Assembly (NCBI RefSeq): GCF_000359605.1
Contig: NZ_APML01000019.1
Span: forward strand, 124,001 to 188,000
DNA: 64,000 nucleotides
From: Gracilibacillus halophilus YIM-C55.5
GTDB lineage: Bacteria; Bacillota; Bacilli; Bacillales; Amphibacillaceae
Direction: 5' to 3'
Shown: one piece after another, positions 45,757 to 55,253 of the stretch
Numbering within the stretch: the first letter of the stretch is position 1
Layout of the letters: each line of letters starts with the position of its first letter
Notes under the pieces: generated by a model
The model's database searches: none
What the model was told of the DNA's origin: nothing
What the model saw: only the letters and a program-made list of their open reading frames with translations
Translations under genes and position numbers: made by a program

Positions 45757-47646
45757 TTACGATTCATCTTTAAAATCATGGAATCGGAACAGATCACCAA
45801 ATATTATCTCATCCGAATAGGACAATTCTTTCTCTACTTGTTCCACGTACGGCTGACAAGCAGAATCTTCACCTTTTCCAGACAAATTATTTGTGGAATC
45901 AATTAATTCACCAGTTTGTCTGTTGAAACATTGATCTTTTGTGTACACATATTCATCAGTAATGAAACTACCATCACGTAATGCGATATATGGTTTTCGT
46001 TCATCTAAAAACATATTAGTACCGAATGAAAGATCATTACTGTCGTCAATCCCTAATAAATCTAATAATGTCGGCTTCACATCGATTTGTCCAGTAATCT
46101 TAGAAATCACTTGATTATCATCGTGTCCTGGTATATGAATATAGAACGGTACACGTTGTAATTGAACATGTTGATAATCTGTATATTCCTTATCTAAATA
46201 CTGGCTCATAGCTTTCTTATGAAAGTCACTAATTCCATAATGATCGCCCATTAACACAATAATCGAATCTTTGTACAATCCAGATTCTTTCAGTTTATTA
46301 AAGAATTCTTTAATAGCTTCATCTGTATAGCGGACTGTCTGGAAATATTGATTTAATGTTCGTGAATTCGAATCATATTTTTCAATAGTTGCATCTTCCT
46401 GATCTAAATCAAATGGATAATGATTCGTTAACGTAATGAACTTAGAATAAAAAGGTTGCTGTTGTGACTCGAGATACGGCATCGACTGCTCAAAAAATGC
46501 TTTATCTTTTAAACCCCATCCTACAGTATTTTCATCAGTCACATTGTATGATTTTACATCATGAAAGGTATCATAACCAAGATTTTCATACATTACATCG
46601 CGATTCCAAAAACTTTCATTGTTAGCATGGAATACAGTTGACATATAATCATTGTTATTTAACATCTCTGGCAACGAATGATAATCGTTTTGTGCGTGCG
46701 TAAAGTACACCGCACCACGCGGCGATGGATATAGTGAATTTTCCACTAAAAATTCGGAGTCTGATGTCTTCCCTTGCGCTGTTTGATGATAGAAGTTTTC
46801 AAAATAATAACTATCATCTATTAAATCATTAAGGAATGGTGTTACCTCTTCTCCATTCACCGTATTGTTGATTACAAAACTTTGAACAGATTCCAAAGAA
46901 ACGAAGATCAGATTCTTATCTTCAGCAATTCCATATAGATCAGTTTTACCTTGGATCGTTGTTTCATTCTCCATATAATCAACAATATCATTAAGTTCAT
47001 TGCCATCAGCAAACACACGTTGCGCTTTTGATTTTGAGTGAAGAACAGCATCGTAGACATGATAACTAAATAAACCAATATTCTTCACTAAGTACTCACG
47101 ATCAAAGGTCCGTTGTAACAATTGCGGACGTTCGATTTCAGCGAGAATATAATTTCCTAGTATAAACAATATTGACAAACCTAATGCTAAAACTTTATAA
47201 CGTTTTTTCAGATTAACCGTTAATTCCTCACCATATTTACGAGCAATATACCATACAATGCCAACATCTAAGAATAATAGAATATCCCATACTTTTAATA
47301 AACCTAGAATACTAGAACCTAAATCAGCGGCATTACTTCCTTGGAATAATAGTGGAATAGTAATAAAATCGGTAAAGTTTCGATAAAAGATAATATTAAA
47401 GTAAATAATCACTGAACCAATTAACATGATCCATTTCATATAAGTTAATTGTCGTCTAGGTTTCAGCCATACGCTTAATGCAATAATAAAAAAGGCTGTG
47501 ACGAATGGATTAATCAATAATATGAATTCCTGCATTGAATTCTCTAACGAAATATCAAAAATAAATCGATAGACAATATATGTTTTTATGCCAAATAATA
47601 ATACAGCGAGTAAATACAATGGCAATTTCCATGTTCGTTGTTTCAT
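45757..47646 (-). CDS. yqgS: LTA synthase family protein (YqgS/LtaS)
   Basis: A 629-residue polyglycerolphosphate transferase that builds lipoteichoic acid. Five N-terminal membrane helices (about residues 8-28, 40-60, 70-88, 110-135 and 150-170) precede an extracellular sulfatase-like domain. The Mn2+ ligand Glu252 (SLES) and the catalytic Thr294 in AQGKTSDSE are present, as is MGDHYGIS. Map position beside glcK corresponds to YqgS, one of several LtaS paralogues in B. subtilis. It stands alone with its own terminator. Confidence 0.92.
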   Translation of the reverse strand: MKQRTWKLPLYLLAVLLFGIKTYIVYRFIFDISLENSMQEFILLINPFVTAFFIIALSVWLKPRRQLTYMKWIMLIGSVIIYFNIIFYRNFTDFITIPLLFQGSNAADLGSSILGLLKVWDILLFLDVGIVWYIARKYGEELTVNLKKRYKVLALGLSILFILGNYILAEIERPQLLQRTFDREYLVKNIGLFSYHVYDAVLHSKSKAQRVFADGNELNDIVDYMENETTIQGKTDLYGIAEDKNLIFVSLESVQSFVINNTVNGEEVTPFLNDLIDDSYYFENFYHQTAQGKTSDSEFLVENSLYPSPRGAVYFTHAQNDYHSLPEMLNNNDYMSTVFHANNESFWNRDVMYENLGYDTFHDVKSYNVTDENTVGWGLKDKAFFEQSMPYLESQQQPFYSKFITLTNHYPFDLDQEDATIEKYDSNSRTLNQYFQTVRYTDEAIKEFFNKLKESGLYKDSIIVLMGDHYGISDFHKKAMSQYLDKEYTDYQHVQLQRVPFYIHIPGHDDNQVISKITGQIDVKPTLLDLLGIDDSNDLSFGTNMFLDERKPYIALRDGSFITDEYVYTKDQCFNRQTGELIDSTNNLSGKGEDSACQPYVEQVEKELSYSDEIIFGDLFRFHDFKDES

Positions 47647-47792
47647 TTCTTGTATTCCTCCTCAAAATTGTCCCTTACTTATGATAGCAAATCTATCTCT
47701 ATCTTTTATGAAAAATCTCTCTATCTATTATAGACGATCAATTGCCATAAAAAGTTTCAACAAACTTAAAAAAATTTAACAAAATCCTTACA

Positions 47793-48761
47793 TTATTTAC
47801 GTTTCATTTGTTGTAAGACCATATAAGCTGCGCCATATACGCCAGCATCATTCTCTAACTGAGCTAACACAAATTCACATGCATGTGTGGTTCGAGGCAA
47901 GCAATAAGATTCAAACTTCTTTTTTAAAGGTTGTAGCAACTGATCCCCTGCTTTTGATACGCCACCACCAATGACAATCTTGGCAGGATTCGTAGTCATT
48001 GCAACACCTGCTAAGGCGAATCCTAATACATCAATGACGTGATCAAGCAATTCATTCATGGCTTGATCGCCTGTCTTTGCCACTTCGAATATATCCTTTG
48101 TCGTTATCGATGCCTCATCATTGACTTGGTTTACGATATCCGTCTTCACACCAGAATCAATCATTTCCTTGGCTTGGCGTACGATACCTGTGGCTGAAGC
48201 GACTGTTTCCAGGCATCCTTTTCGTCCACAATTACAAGAGGCACCATCTTTCTCGACGGTAATGTGGCCAATTTCACCACCCGTGCCATTCGCCCCATTA
48301 ATGATAGTGTGATTAGAGATGATGCCACCACCAACTCCTGTTCCTAATGTCACTGCAATCATATTATGAACTTGATTCCCTGCACCTTTCCAGTTTTCCC
48401 CTAGGGCAGCCACATTTGCGTCATTTTCAACAAACACTGAAACACCAGATAAATCTTGGAGAATTTGTTTTAAATCATAGTTTTCCCAACCAATATTGAC
48501 AGCAATCGTTACAATTCCAGTTTCAGGGTCAATAAAGCCTGGCGCACCTACACCAATACCGATTATATCCCTTTTGTCAATATTCTGTTGTACTAATTGA
48601 TCTTGAATACTACTCCATATGTCATGTGGAACTTGTGCTCCCTTATGGTCAAGTCGTGTGGGGATTTCCCAATTTGTTATCATTTCTCCATCTTCGCGGA
48701 TAATGGCATGCTTGACCGTTGTTCCCCCAATATCAACGCCAATAGTTACCTTATCTCTCAT
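47793..48761 (-). CDS. glcK: Glucokinase, ROK family
   Basis: It phosphorylates glucose with ATP. The 322-aa protein starts with the phosphate-binding DIGGTTVKHAII and has the ROK zinc-binding motif CNCGRKGCLETVAS, the GTGVGGGI segment and the GEIGHI hexose motif. It is followed by yqgQ within 15 bp, as in B. subtilis. Confidence 0.95.
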   Translation of the reverse strand: MRDKVTIGVDIGGTTVKHAIIREDGEMITNWEIPTRLDHKGAQVPHDIWSSIQDQLVQQNIDKRDIIGIGVGAPGFIDPETGIVTIAVNIGWENYDLKQILQDLSGVSVFVENDANVAALGENWKGAGNQVHNMIAVTLGTGVGGGIISNHTIINGANGTGGEIGHITVEKDGASCNCGRKGCLETVASATGIVRQAKEMIDSGVKTDIVNQVNDEASITTKDIFEVAKTGDQAMNELLDHVIDVLGFALAGVAMTTNPAKIVIGGGVSKAGDQLLQPLKKKFESYCLPRTTHACEFVLAQLENDAGVYGAAYMVLQQMKRK

Positions 48762-48776
48762 TATTATCCGCTCCCT

Positions 48777-48974
48777 TTAGTTAGTTTTTTTTCGCTCTTG
48801 GCTAATGATCATCATTGCCTGTAAATATTCATCATTTGAAATTACATTTGCCTCGGATAGTTCCCTAATTTCCACTTCCATTAAGTTTATATCTGCTTTT
48901 CGGTCACCCGTATAGATGACCGTTCCAAAGCGTAGTAATAGTTTCTGTAATTCTTGATAACTGTTCATCGGCAA
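48777..48974 (-). CDS. yqgQ: DUF910 protein YqgQ
   Basis: A 65-residue helical protein (MNSYQELQKLLLRFGTVIYT, then GDRKADINLMEVEIRELSE and YLQAMMIISQERKK). It matches the short YqgQ family, whose structure is a three-helix bundle resembling single-stranded nucleic acid binders. It lies directly before glcK and is probably co-transcribed. Confidence 0.9.
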   Translation of the reverse strand: MPMNSYQELQKLLLRFGTVIYTGDRKADINLMEVEIRELSEANVISNDEYLQAMMIISQERKKTN

Positions 48975-49063
48975 TCACCTCGAACATTATACCAAAAGTT
49001 AACAAGAAAAGAAAAGGAAATCAACGTAATTACTTTGATCAATTTCATTTCTTTATAAACTGA

Positions 49064-50527
49064 TTACGACTTATTTTTATCTGGATCTTGTGGACGTAGA
49101 AATGAAGGTCTTACTTCTGTGCTTGGAACAGGACGTCGAATGATCACATTATACAACGCCTTACCATCAAATGGAATAAACGGCCATAGGTAACCGATAT
49201 AGAATGTATTCAAATTAATCAAGTAAAGTAAATAGACGGTTGTTCCAATAACAAAACCTTTTAATCCAAAAAATGCCGTAACTAAAAGGAGTCCCAGTCG
49301 AATAATCCGATTGGCAAGGCTCAATTCATAGCTAGGTGTACAATACGTTCCCATCACAGCTACAGCTAAATATAACACCACTTCATTCGAAAATAATCCC
49401 ACTTCTACCGCTATCTGTCCAATTAAAATCGCTGAGACCAATCCTAAGGCAGTCGCCAATGCTGATGGCGTGTGAATGGCAGCCATCCGAAGCATATCGA
49501 TCCCTATTTCCGCAATTAAAAACTGAAAGATAAGCGGAATTTTACCAACATCTTGCGGTCCAACAAATGATAGTTCTTCTGGTAATAAACCAGGTTCTGT
49601 TGACAATAAATAGTACATGGGCAAAATAAAAATCGATGAAAATATCGCAATATAGCGTACCATTTTTAAGTACACGCCAATAAACGGTTTTTGGCGATAT
49701 TCTTCTGCATGTTGTAAATGATGCCATAAAGTAGCTGGTGTGATCATGACACTCGGTGAACCATCAATCATAATAACAATATGACCTTCATACATATGAG
49801 CAGCAGCCGTATCTGGACGTTCCGTATAACGAATGGTTGGATAAGGGTTCCATTCCTTCCCACTTAAATATTCCTCAATAGTTTTTTCAGCCATGGGTAA
49901 TCCATCCGTATCAATCTCGTCTAAATGTTTCTTTAATTGCTCTACTTTTTTCGGATCAGCAATATCGGCAATATAACTAATACAAATATCTGTTTTTGAA
50001 CGACGACCAATAGACATATATTCCATTCGCAACGAACGATCGCGAATCTTTCTACGCGTTAATGCGGTATTAAATATAATTGTTTCCACAAAACCGTCTC
50101 TCGCACCACGTACTACACGCTCTAAATCAGGCTCTTTCGGCGAACGAACAGGATATGTCCGAGCGTCAATCAATATGATTTTATCTAATCCTTCAACTAC
50201 AAGAGCAGACGGACCAGATAACACCCAATCGGCCGCTTTATTTAAATCTTTTTCTTTATCGATCTCAACATATGGGATATATTTCTGCATTAATTTTTCA
50301 AATGGCTTATCATCTAAGTCTTCTTCTTCTAATTGTGCTAAAAAACGCATTAAATAGTGCAGGATCTCATCTTTTACTAATCCATCTACAAGAAATAGAG
50401 ACATTTTGCGACCTGCATATTCCAAGTCTAAATGAATTAAGTCAAAACTTTTCTCTACTTTTAAATAATCACGTATATAATGAACATTCTTTTCATAACT
50501 ATGATACAAACCTTTTTCTTGTTCCAT
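49064..50527 (-). CDS. spoVAF: SpoVAF / GerA-family spore membrane protein
   Basis: A 487-residue protein of the GerA A-subunit superfamily. A large N-terminal soluble part (about 1-270) contains the TRRKIRDRSLRMEYMSIGRR and DGSPSVMITPATLW blocks of the family. Five to six membrane helices follow (about 285-460). The PFIPFDGKALYNVIIRR end resembles SpoVAF. In B. subtilis SpoVAF pairs with FigP (YqhR) to amplify germination ion release. Here it sits between yqgQ and gluP rather than in a spoVA operon. A GerA-type receptor subunit is the alternative. Confidence 0.82.
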   Translation of the reverse strand: MEQEKGLYHSYEKNVHYIRDYLKVEKSFDLIHLDLEYAGRKMSLFLVDGLVKDEILHYLMRFLAQLEEEDLDDKPFEKLMQKYIPYVEIDKEKDLNKAADWVLSGPSALVVEGLDKIILIDARTYPVRSPKEPDLERVVRGARDGFVETIIFNTALTRRKIRDRSLRMEYMSIGRRSKTDICISYIADIADPKKVEQLKKHLDEIDTDGLPMAEKTIEEYLSGKEWNPYPTIRYTERPDTAAAHMYEGHIVIMIDGSPSVMITPATLWHHLQHAEEYRQKPFIGVYLKMVRYIAIFSSIFILPMYYLLSTEPGLLPEELSFVGPQDVGKIPLIFQFLIAEIGIDMLRMAAIHTPSALATALGLVSAILIGQIAVEVGLFSNEVVLYLAVAVMGTYCTPSYELSLANRIIRLGLLLVTAFFGLKGFVIGTTVYLLYLINLNTFYIGYLWPFIPFDGKALYNVIIRRPVPSTEVRPSFLRPQDPDKNKS

Positions 50528-50641
50528 GTGATCACCTACAATATTTCAATTATTCTTGTCTACGGAGTAGTGTTCACAAAGACAAAGGTTTCATACGTTT
50601 TCATAGAAATGAATATTTTAAATGGATTGGGAGGCATCAAT

Positions 50642-51505
50642 GTGGTTAAGGACAAGCTCTCTCAAACAGTGATGATTTTGCTTTGTATTTCTGCCATTAT
50701 TGGGGTAACTGTATATTCTAAAGATGATACAGAAACGTTACAATATTTCCCTTTGGATCAAACGTATCAATTTCTATCTGCTGATACCCTTTTGACATTA
50801 CTACAAGAAACTTCGAATGACCAATATCGAATATCATGGCAGACAAATAGTGAATTAGATGAACCGGTGTATTTAAGACAAGATGTATCTTTATTGTATA
50901 TGGACGGTGTTTTGAAAGGAATAAACGGAGTATGGAAAGAAGATGTAGAAGATCTTACATTAACTAAAGATTTTGAAGAAAGTGATAGTAGTCATTTTCA
51001 AGCGATTACACTCCATCATGGTGAGATTCATTATCCAGATGATGAAATAAAAAGTATACAAACAATGAGTAATGACTATTTATATGTAATTGATTCTCCA
51101 CATACCCCTTTAGAATCGTTTCGTCAACCGAAAAACAAATTTCAACGTGATTGGAAACAGACGATCGATCATGCCACTCAGCAACAATTGCAATACACAT
51201 GGAAGAGGTGGATCGAAGAAGCTGAAATTGATATCAATCGTTATCAACTGGTTCCGTTAGTAGAGATTGTCAATTTCCAATCAGAAGCAATACCTGGACT
51301 CGGTCAAGAAGCGACAGATCGAATTATGGGACAATTATGGGAAGGATTATATCGCAATTATATTTTGCCAGTATCGTCGAGCCCAGAGCAATTACATCAA
51401 CCCATGCCGCTTATTTTAATGGAAAAACAAAATGATCACCTTATCGTCTTATTTCAAAATGAGGAGAAAGAACTTGAACGCCTGTATCAAGTGTACTCAA
51501 ATTAG
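50642..51505 (+). CDS. Exported protein of unknown function
   Basis: A 287-residue protein divergent from spoVAF. It begins at GTG with GGAGG 7 bases upstream; reading further upstream would run through the intergenic region. An N-terminal membrane or signal segment (LSQTVMILLCISAIIGVTVY) precedes a predicted extracytoplasmic domain (about 30-287) with no motif that I recognise. A conserved-looking stretch is GLGQEATDRIMGQLWEGLYR. It is not a member of any family I can name. The shared promoter region suggests a sporulation or germination link, but this is inference only. Confidence 0.75.
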   Translation: MVKDKLSQTVMILLCISAIIGVTVYSKDDTETLQYFPLDQTYQFLSADTLLTLLQETSNDQYRISWQTNSELDEPVYLRQDVSLLYMDGVLKGINGVWKEDVEDLTLTKDFEESDSSHFQAITLHHGEIHYPDDEIKSIQTMSNDYLYVIDSPHTPLESFRQPKNKFQRDWKQTIDHATQQQLQYTWKRWIEEAEIDINRYQLVPLVEIVNFQSEAIPGLGQEATDRIMGQLWEGLYRNYILPVSSSPEQLHQPMPLILMEKQNDHLIVLFQNEEKELERLYQVYSN

Positions 51506-51508
51506 TAA

Positions 51509-51554
51509 CGCCCTTTGAAGCTTCATTCCTTATTAGGAATTTACATAAAGGGCG
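51509..51554. terminator. Terminator between the orphan gene and gluP
   Basis: CGCCCTTT pairs with AAAGGGCG, and an inner ATTCCT / AGGAAT helix with a 4-nt loop stacks inside. Convergent genes flank it. Confidence 0.75.
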
Positions 51555-51580
51555 CTTTCCTTTGCACAATATGAAAAAAT

Positions 51581-53134
51581 TTATGCTCCTGAAGTTTGTT
51601 GTAAGGTTTCCTTTAATTTTTGATATTCCGAGGCTTCAGGATTGATTTCAATCGCTTTTTTGATCGTTTGTAGCGCTTCTTCTGTTTGCCCCATTTGTCG
51701 ATACGTTAAAGCAAGATTATATAACGCTTCTTCAAAATTTGGTTTCATTTTAATAGCTTCCTCTAAATCTTGCCGTGCATTTTGGTACTTTTGTAATTGG
51801 AGATAAGCATAAGAGCGAAAAAACAATAACTCTGCATTGAAATCATCCGCGTACGCCAATCCATTCGTGACTACATCAATCGTTTCTTTGTATCGTTCAT
51901 CTTCAATATAATTTTGGGCGCGTTGAGTGATGATTGATTCATCATAATGAACACTTTCATTTTGTAGTCCGTAAAACGTTAAACCAAGAGTGCTACACAA
52001 AACCAAAACAAAACCGAGTGATTGAATGATTTTTCTACGATATGTTGGAAACATGACAAGCATTGATGAGAAAAAGCCACCCACCATACCGCCTATATGA
52101 GCACCATTATCAATTTGTGGCACACTAAAACCAAAAACGACATTGATCCCAATGACAAAGATAACGTTCCAGCCCATCGTCTGAAAAAATACTTTTGGAT
52201 ATGTTACACCGAAAAATAACAAAGCTCCAAATAAACCAAAAATGGCACCAGATGCCCCAGCTGCAAGACTCGGGTTTAGAGCAAAACTCGCTAAGCCACC
52301 AATCATACCAGCAATAAAGTAAATCAACAAAAAGCGAAAGTTACCGTAAATACGTTCCACTAACGTCCCAATAAAGTAAAGCGCAAGCATATTCAATAAG
52401 ATATGCGGCATTCCTATATGGAGAAACATCGACGTTACAATTCGCCACCATTCCCCATTCATAATGGCCATATTTTCTTTTGCACCAAATGCGATCAGTG
52501 TTGATATTGATGTAGAGCCACCATTTAATTCTAATAGAAAGTATATGAAAACATTTATTCCTAGCAAGACATAAGTGAAAAAAGGCTTCGCTTGTTGAAA
52601 TAAACCTTCTTTTTGTTTTTGCCGTTGTTGATACAATTGATAAATATTATGTTGTATATAAGCATTCGCTTGTTCCATTTCAATGACATTGTCAGGCATT
52701 TGAATTGATTCAAATGCTGTTGCATTCACTTTGTTTTGTATTTTTATCAATTCATCCGCTCGATGTTCATCATCAAGCATGTAAACAAATGAATCGCGTG
52801 TCCTTTTCACTTCTGTTTTCTGCTCCGTAAGATCATACCAGTCATCTACTGGTTCAAAGTCTGAAATATATATATGATGAAAATCGACTGGTTGTGCTAA
52901 AATCCTCGTTTGCTTCTGTTCATATTGTTGTTCAGCACGTAACATATCTTGATAGACATCCCTACGCCAATCAAGCTGTTTAAGTGATAATCGAACAATG
53001 TCTTTTCTCCCTTTGTTTGCATGCTCCAACCAATATTCGTTTCGATTCGCTGAAACAAAAATTAAATCCCAATGATCTTTATACATCAAGTCATATGTTA
53101 ATCGATGGAGCAGCAACTGTTTTTTTATATACAT
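51581..53134 (-). CDS. gluP: Rhomboid protease GluP (YqgP)
   Basis: An intramembrane serine protease with a 517-residue length. A soluble N-terminal domain (1-160) leads into the rhomboid core with GEWWRIVTSMFLHIGMPHI, the catalytic serine of GASGAIFGLFG and the histidine of NGAHIGGMVGG. A C-terminal TPR pair (YQNARQDLEEAIKMKPNFEE and TEEALQTIKKAIEINPEA) follows. In B. subtilis it cleaves the Mg2+ transporter MgtE under Mn stress. The ATG chosen lies 6 bases after GGTGG; earlier starts add residues without homology. Confidence 0.93.
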   Translation of the reverse strand: MYIKKQLLLHRLTYDLMYKDHWDLIFVSANRNEYWLEHANKGRKDIVRLSLKQLDWRRDVYQDMLRAEQQYEQKQTRILAQPVDFHHIYISDFEPVDDWYDLTEQKTEVKRTRDSFVYMLDDEHRADELIKIQNKVNATAFESIQMPDNVIEMEQANAYIQHNIYQLYQQRQKQKEGLFQQAKPFFTYVLLGINVFIYFLLELNGGSTSISTLIAFGAKENMAIMNGEWWRIVTSMFLHIGMPHILLNMLALYFIGTLVERIYGNFRFLLIYFIAGMIGGLASFALNPSLAAGASGAIFGLFGALLFFGVTYPKVFFQTMGWNVIFVIGINVVFGFSVPQIDNGAHIGGMVGGFFSSMLVMFPTYRRKIIQSLGFVLVLCSTLGLTFYGLQNESVHYDESIITQRAQNYIEDERYKETIDVVTNGLAYADDFNAELLFFRSYAYLQLQKYQNARQDLEEAIKMKPNFEEALYNLALTYRQMGQTEEALQTIKKAIEINPEASEYQKLKETLQQTSGA

Positions 53135-53220
53135 TTGAAACCACCAACCTTCAATTATGTTCATCATACCACGATTATCGCAGAAAAGAACAATCATAAG
53201 GTTGGTGAATCTCTTGTGAC

Positions 53221-53400
53221 TTACTTACGAAACATCGACTTCATCATTTGATTACGAAGAAACGGAATATTTAATGAAAGCTTAACGGCTTGTTGTCGTA
53301 ACACTCGATTATTCATGATAAATTGATACAAATATGAACGTAAGGAATAGATAGTTCCTGCAATTGCAATCAAGATTCCAACAATTCGTAACACTCGCAA
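53221..53400 (-). CDS. yqgO: Small membrane protein YqgO
   Basis: A 59-residue protein starting MRVLRIVGILIAIAGTIYSL with one membrane helix and a basic tail (RKLS... KSMFRK). Start is TTG, with AGAGGTGAG upstream; an upstream extension would need a start before the ribosome site. Its place between gluP and fthC matches YqgO. Function unknown. Confidence 0.68.
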   Translation of the reverse strand: MRVLRIVGILIAIAGTIYSLRSYLYQFIMNNRVLRQQAVKLSLNIPFLRNQMMKSMFRK

Positions 53401-53450
53401 AATACTCACCTCTTTGACAGAATGATACTTATATTTTGCGCAGCTTATGA

Positions 53451-54014
53451 TCATTTATGTACAGTCATCATTTCTGTTTCGGTGCAAATATAATCGATTG
53501 GGATATCATGATGTTGGTAAAAGAGCTGATCCGTAAGTTGCCAATCGGCAGCTAAGCCAATGGTTATCCCGTGATAGTGTTGTAAGTAACGATCATAATA
53601 ACCTCCACCATAACCAATACGCCAACCTTTGGGATGAAAAGCGATGCCCGGTACAATGATAATGTCCAATTGATCAGGAGCTACTGGCTGAGTTTTCTCT
53701 GGACTTGGTTCGAATAAATCTATGTATGTGTTTTCTAATTGATTAAAGGAATCGACTTCATAAAATATCAGTTGCTTTGAAGCAGGAAAACATTTCGGTA
53801 AAGCCACATATTTACCACTTTTCCATGCTTGTTCAATGATAGGTGTTGTATTCCATTCCACCCCTTTTGAAATGGTACAACCTATACGTTGTCCTCTTTC
53901 CCATATAGAACTGGTGAAAAGTTGTTGTATTAATAATGGTTCTGTTTCTTCTCGCTTAGCATGTGTACGCCAGTATGTTAGCATTTCTTTTCGTATTTGA
54001 TCTTTCATACTCAC
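53451..54014 (-). CDS. fthC: 5-formyltetrahydrofolate cyclo-ligase
   Basis: It converts 5-formyl- to 5,10-methenyl-tetrahydrofolate using ATP (187 aa with the GTG start at VSMKDQIRKEML). Family blocks are the basic DQIRKEMLTYWR, IIVPGIAFHPKGWRIGYGGG and the Gly-rich GYGGGYYDRYL that binds phosphate. An upstream extension would start before AGGAG. The folate link recalls folD in this window. Confidence 0.92.
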   Translation of the reverse strand: MSMKDQIRKEMLTYWRTHAKREETEPLLIQQLFTSSIWERGQRIGCTISKGVEWNTTPIIEQAWKSGKYVALPKCFPASKQLIFYEVDSFNQLENTYIDLFEPSPEKTQPVAPDQLDIIIVPGIAFHPKGWRIGYGGGYYDRYLQHYHGITIGLAADWQLTDQLFYQHHDIPIDYICTETEMMTVHK

Positions 54015-54030
54015 TTCGATCACTCCTAAT

Positions 54031-54077
54031 AAAAAACCCTTACCTAATGCACGAACAAGGTTTAGGTAAGAGTTTTT
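54031..54077 (-). terminator. rpmG terminator
   Basis: On the minus strand CTCTTACCTAA / TTAGGTAAGGG (one mismatch) is followed by six T residues, just beyond the L33 stop. Confidence 0.87.
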
Positions 54078-54083
54078 CATTAC

Positions 54084-54233
54084 TTATTTTGTTTCACGAT
54101 GCAATGTATGTCTTTGCAAACGCGGGGAATATTTTTTAAGCTCTAAACGTTCAGGGTGTTTACGCTTATTTTTTGTCGTAATATAATTACGGTCTCCCGT
54201 TTCCGTGCAAGCTAATGTAATGTCTACACGCAT
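54084..54233 (-). CDS. rpmG: Ribosomal protein L33, zinc-free type
   Basis: A 49-residue 50S protein starting [19 protein letters not shown] and ending [17 protein letters not shown]. The L33 pattern is clear, but the four zinc cysteines (two CxxC pairs) are mostly replaced: ACTEC-type is ACTET and FCPxC-type is YSPRL. This is the cysteine-poor C- form. GGAGGG precedes the ATG. In B. subtilis this site carries the C+ form and the C- one is a Zur-controlled paralogue; I see no Zur box here. Confidence 0.95.
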   Translation of the reverse strand: MRVDITLACTETGDRNYITTKNKRKHPERLELKKYSPRLQRHTLHRETK

Positions 54234-54382
54234 GTTTATCCCTCCAAACTAAATCAACACAGTTCTTATCGAATGTTTACCCCAAATATCATAGCAAAAT
54301 CTTTTCTACTTTTCAAGTAAATCTTTTCAATCGATCATCAACTATGATATAACTATAATAGGAATTCGTAAGGAGGGACATG

Positions 54383-54730
54383 ATGATTTATTCCGTTATC
54401 ATTACCATTGTGGTGATTGGTATTATACTTTGGATTTTATCGTTTTTTATGCAAGACAAGTTTAGACAAATAGAAGATGAATTTGAACAATTTACGATTT
54501 CATCTTTACAAGAAAGTTACCAATTAAAGAAGAAGATTAAAGTACTAGAAGAAGAGCTTCTCGTGAATGAGAAAACAGAAGAGGAAACGATGAAAATGAA
54601 TCAAAACGAAACACCAATCATGCGTGAAATACGCGCGCTTTATCAACAAGGGCTAGACGCAAACAAAATTGCTCAACAAATGAATTTAAATGAATATGAC
54701 GTAAAATCTATGATTAAACAACTCTATTAA
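54383..54730 (+). CDS. yqzD: YqzD-like membrane-anchored coiled-coil protein
   Basis: A 115-residue protein with one N-terminal membrane helix (about 2-22), a coiled coil (30-75) and a C-terminal helix-turn-helix-like segment (REIRALYQQGLDANKIAQQM, then LNEYDVKSMIKQLY). The layout resembles SwrB/DUF6115 proteins, in which such a tail may bind partners. It leads yqzC by 13 bp. The second of two ATGs is chosen because the ribosome site is 6 bases before it. Function unknown. Confidence 0.72.
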   Translation: MIYSVIITIVVIGIILWILSFFMQDKFRQIEDEFEQFTISSLQESYQLKKKIKVLEEELLVNEKTEEETMKMNQNETPIMREIRALYQQGLDANKIAQQMNLNEYDVKSMIKQLY

Positions 54731-54743
54731 ATGAGGGATGACA

Positions 54744-55253
54744 ATGAAGCAAATCATTCGAGCCTTTGCATTAGGATTGCTCACTGCATCTGTCATCATT
54801 GGAAGTTTCTATTACATATCAACATCAAAAACACAATCAGAATCAAGTAAGCTCTCTTTAGACGAGCAAATTCATCAGGTCGAAGAAGAAGGGTATTACG
54901 TGTATCAAGAAGATATGGAAACACGTATTTCTGATATGGAAGCTACCATAACTGAATTAGAACAGTCTAGTTCTGAAGATGACAATCAAGAAACATCTGA
55001 GCAAGATCATGAAGAAACAAATACAGTGGCCTTACAAACAATTGAAATTGAAACAGGCATGACAGGTCCAGAAGTAGCAGAAATATTACATGAAAATCAA
55101 ATTATTGATGATCCTGAATCATTCTCTGATTATTTAGTCGAAGAAAACTTGGCACGTTTTATTCAAATTGGGGAATTTCAAGTACATGAAGAAATGACGA
55201 TCGAAGAAATTGCATCCATATTGACGACAGAACAAACCACAGAAGACGAATAA
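54744..55253 (+). CDS. yqzC: YqzC-like protein with MltG-type N-terminal domain
   Basis: A 169-residue exported or anchored protein: membrane helix (about 5-25), acidic coiled coil (40-90), then a small domain IEIETGMTGPEVAEILHENQ to GEFQVHEEMTIEEIASILT. This last part resembles the LysM-like N-terminal domain of the endolytic transglycosylase MltG, without its catalytic region. Such proteins are often mislabelled MltG. Start is placed at the ATG 7 bases after GAGGG. Confidence 0.72.
   Translation: MKQIIRAFALGLLTASVIIGSFYYISTSKTQSESSKLSLDEQIHQVEEEGYYVYQEDMETRISDMEATITELEQSSSEDDNQETSEQDHEETNTVALQTIEIETGMTGPEVAEILHENQIIDDPESFSDYLVEENLARFIQIGEFQVHEEMTIEEIASILTTEQTTEDE

Noticed and set aside
49019-49063. 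A terminator after spoVAF
   Set aside because: Only a weak, interrupted complementary pair and no T run; not convincing enough to list.
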